NCBI GenBank assembly: GCA_015680685.1
Contig: MNCI01029685.1
Coordinates: forward strand, 575,321 to 639,320
Length of the DNA stretch: 64,000 bases
DNA from: Gnetum montanum
Taxonomy: Eukaryota; Streptophyta; Gnetopsida; Gnetales; Gnetaceae
Direction of reading: 5' to 3'
Part shown: positions 54,263 to 64,000 of the stretch, piece by piece
Layout of the letters: each line of letters begins with the position of its first letter
Position numbering within the stretch: position 1 is the first letter of the stretch
Translations under genes and position numbers: made by a program
The notes under the pieces: model-generated
What the model saw: only the letters and a program-made list of their open reading frames with translations
The model's database searches: none
What the model was told of the DNA's origin: nothing

Positions 54263-56253
54263 TTTGGATCTCTCCCTTTCCACTCAGTCATGGGGGAGAT
54301 GGCCACCTATGCTAACCATATAGGACCCTCAGTTCTTTTAAGTTTTTGTTTTACAAGTTTTTGTTTTACACGTTTTTGTCTTACACATTTTTGTTTTACA
54401 ACTTTCTTTAACTTTTCTTGTTTTTGTTTTACAACATCATTGTACTTTTCCATTTTGTGTGTGTGTGTGTGTTTATGTGATCCACCTTGTAAGTTTGTCA
54501 CCCAATAAGTGTTCTGCATGATGGTATGAACTATTTTCATGTTGATTGCTAATGTTTGGTTTTTATCTTTAAGTCATGATGTTGATACTAAGGTATGTTT
54601 CTTTTGATATGGCAGGCAATGAGTTCACTTCATCCATCCATCCACCAGTTTCTATGGTCTCTCTTGGCTTGGAAATGTATAGTCTCCTTCATAATAAGAA
54701 ATTTAACGAATCAGTGATTAGACATTTCTCAAACTAAGGAAGGACTCAAGGATTGCAAAGGTTGTGACTTTAAGGGAACTTGATGCATTTGTGTTGGCCA
54801 TTCTCTTGGGTTCCTGGATGTTTTCTTCTTGAGTTTTTTTTCCATTCCGATGTTACCTAATTATCGGAAGCTAAGACAATAAAAATAAGAAGTCTTTGCA
54901 TGGTGTGGTTCTCACACATAAAAACACAAAACACAAAACACAAAAAAAAAGAACAAAAAAAAAAGGAAAAGTGAGAATTCAAAGCACACCCCTTAGAAGA
55001 AATAAACTTAGGCTAGAAGCATTGGTTATGGAACCAAAAGTGTTCCCTCTAACTAAGGCCCTTCTCGCTTCCCATTCTCTTCTTTGTTTCGTCGGAATGG
55101 TGGTGGCTCTTTGGAAGTGCATTCTTGTTACTTCAAGAGGATGGATTGGCCGAATGCATTGATGCGAAGTCAGTAGATGTGGTTGGTTTGAGGCCAGATT
55201 TGGAATGAGATTTGCCAAGTCACATTAATCATGAAACACACAAGGGGCTGTACACCACCTTGTTCTTGGGATTCCATTCCATTCTCTTCTCTCCGTCCTT
55301 CTCTCCATTGTTCACCTCATTGCCGGTTGTATCATTAATGTATATATTTTGGTTGATAAATTGTTTTCTTTTTGGTAAATTCTTGTAGGTAAGACTTTAA
55401 CTCTTGTTCCAATTGACATTCCCAGAGCCTATGGAATCTTTGAATGTGGAGTTTTCAAGGCATTAATTGCAAGAGCCTACTTTTGGGAGGATCCATTGGC
55501 ATTCCTCTTTGGTGCACCAGTTAAATTATTTTTCCTAACATTTTTGCAATTAATTTTATTTTGTTCATTTCCATCTTGACATCCATTTCATTGATGCTAT
55601 AGTTGTCCTTTTCATCTATCTTTCTTATTCCTTTTTATTTCTCCATTTTAATGCTACCTGAGGTTCGCGATTAATCATGGGGGTATGGGGCCTGATTTTT
55701 TTTATTTTCACCTAGCCCTAATTTTTTCAATTTTTTTCCTAAACCCTACACCTTCGGTAGTCATCATTAATACATCCTCAGATCCGCAATTAGCCATACC
55801 ACAACCTAGCCAATGGACCTACAGCAAAGCAAGGTATTAATTACGTGATGATTCATTTACCCTTGCTACTATAGGATTGTGTTGTGTGTGCAGATGGCGA
55901 TCATGCAATAATGGATTGGATTTGGAGCAAACACTTGGAATGGAACAGTGCTAGAAGTAGCTATGCAAGGAGCAAGATCGATGACGCATTTATGGATGGA
56001 CAACAAAAGGTGCGATCTTGGCGTTGGTAGCAGCAACACTTCTTTCTCTCTTCTCTCTTAGCTGCCAAATGAGGCCTAATGTCAATGTAATAAGGTGTTC
56101 ACCCTTGTTGTCATGAACACCAGTTTTGTCAAGTCTTGTAATGATGATCTACTCACATGTCATCCCATTAGTTCCATTCACCTCAATAATCCCATACCTT
56201 CCCAATATTTTGTAAGGAACTCGAGGATGAGTTTTCATTTAGTCATGGGGGTA
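54263..56253 (+). other. Element E 3' region with three polypurine-like motifs and ORF3 remnant
   Basis: Non-coding. TCATGGGGG occurs at 54288-54296, 55675-55683 and 56243-56251, the last being the polypurine tract itself. A (TG)n run lies at 54455-54471. GTTGTGTGTGCAG|ATGG at 55881-55897 is the best 3' splice-like site among the ORF3 starts. Only about 200 bp of sequence remains between it and the common end, so ORF3 is deleted. Confidence 0.65.
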
Positions 56254-57230
56254 TGATGAGATGCGATATCGCATGGGCTGCGATATCGTGTCATCCCCTA
56301 TGATATCGCGTACACGATATCACGGTGCACCTTCATATCTATAAATAAGAGGTGGCTCTCCTATGTTTTCTCATCCTAGGATAGAAGTAGGGAAACTCTG
56401 GTAGATTGATCACTCTAGAGATCGAATATTTTCCATGTGCCCACAGTAGGAGTCCTAAAGTGAATGGATCTTTAGTTGAGCAACATTATACCTGAACACA
56501 AGTTGTGTACGTCAATAAAGATGATTTTATTTATTGTTATTTATTGCTTTCTCTAAGTAATGCGGAATGAGTACGACTTGATTACGAGCATCTAAGGATG
56601 TGTACGGATCGTCAAGGAATAGATTCTCATCACAACACAGAAGGAGTATGACTTGATTACGAGCATCTCAGTGTGACTACTTGGTAACCTAGTGGCGTAT
56701 CTAGGATCTACGCTTGGTAATCCCAGTGGTAGTCATGCACCAGGATGTGTATGGATAATCAAGGAATAGGCTACTCATCGCACTTAGGCTAGATTAGCTT
56801 TCTCAACCCTTTCATCCTAGTTAAGTGCCTTAGTACAACCACTTCGAGCATGTGTGTTATGCATGGTGATCCCTACAACAATTAACGTTTGGTAGCCACG
56901 GTTGCATTGGTTTAGGGTGTGTATGGTAAGTGGGAACGGATGTTGACGCTAGGTAATTTAGACTTAGTTCATTAGTTAGAGTTAGTTAGTTTCTTCAACC
57001 CTTCACCTCAATAGCATAGGAGATAAAACATAAAAACTATAAAAATCATATACCTTAGACTTACTTAACCATACACTGTGACAACTACAAGTAAGTCTAG
57101 GAAGACAATGAATGATTAACCCTAAGTGTTCCATGGGGCGTGTAGGCACTTAGTCTGTAGAGTTCGATCGGATCATGCATGCTACACTCGTTTCGTATGG
57201 TTGATTGTAGGGGTACCTTGCCACTCATCA
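56254..57230 (+). mobile_element. 3' LTR of element E
   Basis: 977 bp, TGATGAGA...CTCATCA. TATAAATA at 56340-56347. Compared with the 5' copy it lacks about 35-40 bp after 'gtcaataaagat' (near 56523). Followed by GACAT. Confidence 0.9.
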
Positions 57231-57717
57231 GACATCAAACAAGAACATGAAATCGACAATGAGGTGAGACATGGAAAGTATAGATGGATGAAAGAAAGTG
57301 GACTAGAGTTCTTGATTAAGGTCACATGAAGTCCCTTATGGATTTTTTGGTTAAATGACCTGATAAAATCCATCCTTATTCTAGACCAAAACCAACCACA
57401 TTCAATGAACTTACATCATCATTCTAAGACCAGTCCATCCCACTAAGACACAAGAGTGCTTCAACAAAACAACCACCATTCCTTATTAGAGAAGAAAAGT
57501 GAAGTAGGAAGTGAGGAAGGGCCTTAGTTAAAGAAGACCTTTAGGCATGGGTAACATGTCTTTCTAGTCCCATAACCAATGCTTGTAGCCTATTTATTTT
57601 GTCTAAGGAGTGTGCTTTGAATTCTCATTAGTTTTTTATGATAACAACACCATGAAAATTCTTATTAAAATTTCTTTTATTGGTTAACATAGAATGGTAA
57701 TAAATCCATGAAAACAC
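57231..57717 (-). mobile_element. Fragment D, part 2
   Basis: Begins with the right copy of GACAT and continues the sequence broken at 49826. It matches C 41567-42050 in the same orientation, then similarity stops at about 57717 within 'ccatgaaaacaca'. Confidence 0.78.
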
Positions 57718-60700
57718 ATTAAAACATCACCAAATTTGGGCTATGATGTCTCAGTTGCAAATTTTGGCAAAAAGTGGAAACTACGATCAACCCTCTCTAG
57801 AGCATAGAGAGCATAGTCTTCCAGGGCATGGTTAGTTGGAGGGAAAAATCTTGAAATTTTACCTAAGTGTTGAGATGACACTCTTCCCTAAGCACACCAT
57901 TCTAGAGTGTAGTCAGCCTCTTGTGAAGAGCATAGTTAGTAGAAGGCCAATGTTCATAAATTTTGCTAAGTGTTGAGACTATGCTCGACCCTAGTTGAGA
58001 GCATAGTTAGCCTCTTAGGAAGAGCGTATCCTGAAGGAGATTAGCTTCATAGGTTTTACCAAGTCTTGGAACTACACTCACCTTCAATTGGAAGTGTAGT
58101 CAGCCTTCTAGGGAGAACATAGTTTGCAATTTCCTCCCAGATTTCACCAGTATTGGGAATATGCTCTTCCCTAGCCTAGAGCATAGTCACCTTTTTAGAA
58201 GAGCGTAGTCACCCATGATAGTCTCCAGTGGCCTCCATAGCACAAGAATGACACTCAGCTTAGCTCTACAACATAGTCAACTCACCTTTGGTAAGTGTAG
58301 TTAGCAAAATGCTTCTTTTTTGTATCCCATTTTACCCAAAAATTATAACTATGATTGACCCCACATGAGAGCATGGTGAGTGTATTTTTGTAGAGCATAG
58401 TCTCTAAGTGGCATTTTTCAAGGTCCTCACGGTCCTCTTGATGCATACATATATGGTTGGCAACGTAGTCATAGTCTCGTAGAGTCTGGTAAAGCATAGA
58501 AAAGCACAAAACCATTATTTCCATTAGCACATCACATGAATAGTAACTATGCTAAGCGTAGTCTTAGCTGTCCCACCTGCCATGTGGCAACCATCGCACA
58601 TTTTTGGCTAACCCTAATCCTATAAATACCTAAGTCTTCAACGTAGTAAGGGAGGACCCCATATATGATCAAGGGCATATTGGTGAATGAGAAAAAAGAG
58701 GTGAAGTTGTAGATCATCGTAGATCCCCCCATAGCCTAGTAGAACACTACACCTAGTGGTACATCATGGCGGCCAACTCAGCAGAAGTAGATGCCTCAGT
58801 AGAACATTAGTCTTCATGGCTGAATAGCCCAAATATTATGACTACGCTATCCACCTATGCTTGCTGTACACCACATACCTTCTAAATCCCCTTCTAGTGT
58901 AAACTATGCTCAACCCCATTTTGGATGGTATTTTGTTTCATTTCCTCCTTTTCTTTGTATTTTCTAGACTTTATTTGTATTTTTTGCCATTTTTACTATG
59001 TAGGCTTGCTTAAACTACACTTAGGTGGCAGTCGTCATACTTTGACACCATTCACCTCATTGAAACCCTTGAAAATGCTTGCCCCCTCAAGCACCTGTAA
59101 CCACGCTTGATCCCACTAACACTGCAAATACCACCTGCACCCCTCAGCACCATTTCACATTAGCACCATAGCTAACCATGCTGCACCCCTATTGCATCCA
59201 ATAAGTTCCTATTCAATTGGGAAAACCATTCATGGCATCCCATCTCCACCTCTAACAGGCCCTCACATGGGTTTGGGGTTAGGTTGTGCACTCATGGACC
59301 TTGGTGTTTCAGTTGCTAAGGTTTTTGATCATTATAGTTTTCTAGCACTAAAAGGATGGCTGAACCACTTTTTGAAACTCCGTTGTGGTTATCAAATGTG
59401 CTCTTTGCATCATAGTTGCTAGCTTCGAGCTAGTGTAGACCATAATACCCTTATAGACTTGTTTTGCGTGCAACAGTAGCTGGATCTTAGGCTAGCATAA
59501 GCATTGTCTACTAACTTGTTGTGTAGATTTGACCCCATATTCGATCCCCTTGAGACCTCATGTAGTAACCCACATCACACTCATTCCCACTACCTACTAA
59601 AAAATCATCATTCTTAACTGAAGTGTAGTCATCTCTAGTGTAGCTAGCATTGTCTACTTTCTGAGGTGAAGAGCATAGTTTGTGTAGTTTGCTCCTCAGA
59701 ATGGAGAGCGTAGTCAATGTAGTCAGTGGTGTTAGCTGAGACAGGGTTAGTTCTAGTGTGGTCCATAGTGGATCACAACTAGCAACCCTTACAATTCCCT
59801 CTTACAACTTAATCTACAATCATGAACCTAGATTAATAGGAGACTAGGATTGACAACCCTAGGAGTCTTGTAATGATTAGAAAAAGGCAATTCCTTTTGT
59901 TACACAGTCAAGACCTAGAATATGAAATGCTAAGTAATGAGTAGCACAACTTCATATGCATGAAGATTCAAGCAAGGTTTCCTATAGATCATCCTAACAT
60001 GGAGGCAAAACAAAACTACGAGCTAATCCACTAGGATGGATAGGAGTATATGCTCTCCTAATTTGATATCATCCCACTCACAGAACTCTACCATCAGCTG
60101 TTAGCCTAGCACTTACCCTAGGTTCAAAGTTGATGAAGCAATTCAAAGTTATAGGTAATCACCAACTTTGAGTATATAATAGGCTAATCACTCATTACCT
60201 AAAGTTATAGCCTATCATCAACTTTGAGTATATAATCATTAGCAATTCAACACAAAAAAATAGCAAAAAATACTGTAAGAGCCATAGAAGCACTTACCCT
60301 TTGACACAGTAGACAGTTCCAGACAAATTCTAGAATAGAGTGTGCAACTGTTGCATGAAAAAAGGGTGTTCCTCTTGTTATAACAAGTAAGCCCCATCAT
60401 GCGTTGTACTCTAGATAGCTAATGAGTGCTCCTAGGGCCTCTGCCTGGGCCTCCTACCCCATCAACATTGCTAGCAAACTCATCAAAATGAACTTTAGAA
60501 TGTCTCAGTTCACCCTGGGTAGCGGAATCTCAGTGATAGCATTCGTAGCCTCAATTGCCAAGTGTGACCACATGATCACACTAAACTACTATAATAGGTA
60601 CTCTAGGAACTCTCAAGCTCCTAGATAGAACCATATTGCTTGATGATCTACCTACATGTTTGGCATAGGCATGTTTGGGATGGTTTCAGTCATGCAACAC

Positions 60701-62479
60701 AAGATGCCCATGAGCTCAACTATGATTAGAATGGGCCTTATTAGCATCCTATAGTCACCAAGAAATAGGTAAAGCATTAGTATACATACATAGAGGAAAA
60801 TTTTGATATACATGCAGTAAACTACAAATATAAATAAGAAAAATATGCAATTTTGAAAATACACCCAAGGAGCCCCATAGGTATAAGACATTAGTTAACT
60901 CATTCGACGCGCTTAGCACTCACTGGGGTACAACATGTTTTATAGGTTTAGCATTATGTTTTGCAGGTTTAAAATTTGACATAATTAATGAAATTTTGGC
61001 TAACTTTGGACTACCCTAACTACACTATAAAGTGTGGAGATCGTAGTCTCAAAAAATAAACATTTTGGCAACCACTTGATAGCAACTATACTCTTAACGT
61101 GTAGAGAGCATAGTCTTAGCCACAGACATGGAAAGCATAGTCTCCGCATAGCATTGCATCTGTCGTGTCCCCCAAGTCCCATCATGAACCTCTCCCTTCT
61201 CCCACCATTACCACCTAGGGCGTAATCCATGTTAACCTTAACGTAGGCAAAAAACACTACGTAAACACTCTAAACCCTCAAATCATAGTCCCATGAGGCT
61301 AAAACCCTCATGATGTCCACAACCCATGAAAATCCAAATTTACCTGTGGCCATGTGCCCATGGCCTAGGGCATAGTTTGTAGGGTTATCTCTATTAAAGA
61401 AAATCAAGCAAGAAAGAAAAATAAAGAAGAAATGTAGAGATAGATTTCCACCTTGCCCCCTTTCATGCTAGCCATGGCATCTCCCACCACCACCAAACCC
61501 CAATGCTGACAATAGCAATAGACCTTGTGACCATGCCATGGAGCACAATCTATAAGGCACTAGATCCCATGTAGTTGAACAACAAAAAGAAAAAAGTGTT
61601 ATCCCATGCAATAGACTTTTCCCACCCCACAATCATGCCCTAGAGTGTAGTCAACAAGTATAACCCCAAATGAAGATAAAAAAACCCTCCCTAACATCAC
61701 ATTGTGTCACAAGCAATGCATGATTGTGATGGCCACCACAACGGCAAGGTGCATAGGAAACACTATGGGACTATGCTTCCTAAACCCTGGAACCCTCAAA
61801 AAACATTTAAAAAATAGAAACATAAACAAAATGGGAGAGCATAGTTAGCATATTTGGCTGATGTCGATGACCTCCTTTCCTCCATGCATGCATTTAGTAG
61901 GTAGCTCAGTGTCCTCTCTCCCTTAGTGATGTTCATCAACCTTGGGTGAAGGTGTGCACTATAGCACATCATCTTTCCCTACAACTACATTCTCAACTAG
62001 CAACAATGGCAGAAGGAAACAACAAGAATATGCTCTCCACGTTGTAGTAAAGGTAGAAATAATGAAGTTACCATGGTAAACCACATTTATATACTCTCTT
62101 GGGGTCATTAATGATCCACCAACCTAGGACTACACTCGCCACTAAGAACCTTGTTGTCGAGTGTAAAGAGTGTAGTTGGGTGAGAGCGTAGTCAACCATC
62201 TTGAGACCAAAACCATGATTTTTTGCTACCCTACAAATGCACAAGTTAATTCCACTCTTGATCATGACCAACTCTCCCTAGAATGGAATTTTTGGCACAT
62301 TTGTAGCCTACTAAGGCCTAAAAATAGCATGCATATGGCCTAATGAGGCCTAAAACTAGCACATACATGTTTACCTCCCATAGCAACTTGCAGCATGCTT
62401 AAGAAAATTTCATTGGATTACTTTTTCTCATTTGTGCATATTAACTTTGTCAAAATAGGTGCCACTTAACATTTTTTGG
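57718..62479 (+). repeat. Non-coding stretch with inverted 'agcatagt' motifs (hairpin array)
   Basis: No protein similarity is seen in any frame. GAGCATAGT and variants (GCGTAGTC, GTGTAGTC) recur dozens of times together with the complementary ACTATGCTC. They are densest at 57780-58560 in units of roughly 90-105 bp, with further clusters at 59630-59740, 61010-61140 and 61830-62200. Paired copies form short stems such as 57978-57986 with 57999-58007. A TATAAATACC at 58621 resembles the TATA block of the LTRs nearby. A local duplication ending 'aactttgagtatataat' lies at 60148-60240. It may be the 5' part of the Tat-type element that follows, but LTR ends, primer site and gag were not found. 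Confidence 0.5.
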
Positions 62480-64000
62480 TTTATTTTGTAGGAACATGAC
62501 ATGACTATGTAGGAGTAGATCTTCTCACCCTTAGTCCTCATGGGGCCTTATGATGATATTAAGCAGTGTATTAATCCTCATTGCCTAAACCTCAAGCCTA
62601 TAACTTAAAATGAGTACATAGCATTTGTAGAAGCACCACTAGATTGGCCTAATCATCTAGTTAAGGCTGTTGACCTAGAGGAAAGGGATGTTATAGAGGA
62701 TCCCCTTGTTGAGATTCCTATGGAAACACATGGTGGTGAGGCAGGAACGCTAAAACTAAGCTCCTCGCTAGAACCCTAGCATGCTCACGATATTGCTAAA
62801 GTACTTAACGATAACATCAAAGAATTTGCATGGTCATACGAGGACATGTTGGGCCTAGATCCCCTACTAGTCCAACACAACATCATCCTTACATCAAACT
62901 AGTTAAGAAAAAAGAATGGAAGGTTAGACCTTAGATGGTGTTCGCAATCCGTAACGAAATCACGAAGCTTTACTAGGTTGGTTTCATCCGGGTTGTTAAC
63001 TATGCAGACTAGGTCTTCAACATCATGGTTGTGTCCAAGAAAAATGAAAGTATATGCATTTGCATAGACATCTAGGACCTAAATAAGGCAACCATCAAAG
63101 ATGACTTCTCGTTGCCCAGTATCAATCAACTGATCGATACCATCGTCAGATATGCCATGTTATCTTTCAAAAATGGGTTCTCGAGCTATATCCAGATTAG
63201 GAGCAACCCTAAGCACTAGCTCAGTATAACCTTCATGACCCCCTGTGGTACATTTTGCTACACAATGATGCCTTTTGGACTAAAGAACGTAGAAGCAACA
63301 TACCAATGAGCAATGACATACATCTTTAGTGACTACATGCTTAGTTTACTCAATGACTACATAGATGATATTGTGGTTAAGTCTAAAGTGGTCCAAAACC
63401 ATGCAAATGACTTATACTTAGTGCTTAAATTCTGCCTAAAATAGAAGCTTAGGTTAAATCCCAAGAAGTGTGTTTTTAACATTAGAATAGGTAGGATGTT
63501 TGGCTTTATAGTATCCAAAGCAAGTATATGTGTAGACCCTGACAAGGTTAAGGTCATAACCAACTTGGCACTACTGACTAACCTTAAGGATCTACAAGGG
63601 TTGCAAGGTAGAATAAAATTTATATGTAGGTTTATTGCCTAGTTAATCGACAAGCTACAACCAATGCAACATTTGCTCAAGAAAGGAGCCCACTTCAACT
63701 GGACCGCTTAGTGCTGACAAGCATCGCTTAGTGCTGACAAGCATTCGACAACATTATGCAAGGTTAGTACAACTGTCTATGGTCTATCCTCCATAAGGAT
63801 ATAACCCTTTTTACATCTACCTTACCACTTTTGATATGTCTCTTGCTTCTCTGCTTTGCCAAAAGTAAGATGATGGTGTAGAGGTCTTGGTCTACTACAT
63901 GAGCCATGCATTAGTAGCCCATGAAATGAGATACAATAGTGTGGAGAAGTATTGCCTTGCCTTGGTCTTCTCACTAAAGAAGTAAAGGAGTTACCTCTTC
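62480..64000 (+). pseudogene. Tat-lineage Ty3/gypsy reverse transcriptase, decayed, continues beyond the window
   Basis: Conceptual translation gives EFAWSYEDMLGLDP (about 62820), the FNIMVVSKKN and DLNKATIKDDFSLPSIN blocks (63010-63130), and MMPFGLKNVEATYQ (63268). The catalytic YIDDIVVKSK (63358-63387) and LRLNPKKCVFNI, FGFIVSKASICVDPDK, LQGLQGRIKFICRFIA and LLKKGAHFNWT (to 63708) follow. The FAWSYEDM-GLDP and VKSK...LQG signatures are typical of the Tat lineage, distinct from the elements to the left. A duplicated 'cgcttagtgctgacaagcat' lies at about 63706-63745. Many stops. Confidence 0.82.

Larger units (their letters stand above)
49827..57230 (+). mobile_element. Element E: non-autonomous Ty3/gypsy retrotransposon (gag and protease only)
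   Basis: 7404 bp with LTRs 49827-50835 and 56254-57230 and exact 5-bp duplications GACAT. It has a well-preserved primer site, gag, protease with intact DSG, polypurine tracts and a remnant of the ORF3 start. RT, RNase H and integrase are absent: the protease linker joins the post-integrase sequence at about 54240-54262. By comparison with B, about 2.9 kb is missing. Gag also carries stops, so E encodes no complete set. It is among the youngest insertions here by structure. Confidence 0.9.

Noticed and set aside
60422-60628. 68-codon open frame as a gene
   Set aside because: No recognisable domain, no neighbouring exon signals, and it lies in the hairpin-rich non-coding stretch.

Overview
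This is nuclear DNA of a seed plant with a large, repeat-swollen genome; a gymnosperm is my best guess. That guess rests on one gene among nested Ty3/gypsy elements, AT-rich introns of 0.9-1.9 kb beside visibly GC-rich exons, and old elements whose stops look like cytosine deamination. The species cannot be read from the sequence. No bacterial, organellar, viral or CRISPR signal is present.

Layout. 1-71: tip of a minus-strand LTR, inserted in a decayed LINE reverse transcriptase (72-1130). 1131-2404: upstream region with internal duplications. 2405-10566: the one host gene, a five-exon G-type lectin S-receptor-like kinase. Joining exons 2405-2834, 3725-4360, 6299-6969, 8701-9252 and 10327-10566 keeps frame throughout (2529 nt, 842 residues) with GT-AG introns, so the gene looks intact. 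Its introns hold two tRNA-like SINEs, a 130-bp tandem duplication and a C-rich tract.

11160-57717: related Athila-like Ty3/gypsy elements nested in one another. A minus-strand, tandem-like series (D, C, a diverged LTR 'G', F) is the older layer. Element A (+) lies in LTR G with perfect target duplications ATAGG (13625-13629, 39743-39747). Element B (+) lies in A's 3' region at 21132-34297, with decayed duplications GTAGT/ATAGC. Element E (+), 49827-57230, splits D with perfect duplications GACAT. E has LTRs, gag and protease but has lost RT, RNase H and integrase. A and B carry an extra reading-frame relic (ORF3) between integrase and the 3' LTR, which C and E have lost.

57718-62480: a non-coding stretch rich in inverted copies of an 'agcatagt' motif, which form short hairpins. 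62480-64000: decayed Tat-lineage Ty3/gypsy RT, running off the right edge.

How the parts relate: the receptor kinase is the only evident functional gene. Each element has a different catalytic lesion (protease, RT or integrase), so none encodes a full working set; any recent movement would have needed proteins supplied in trans. All calls were made by reading and hand translation; no alignment or database search was run.
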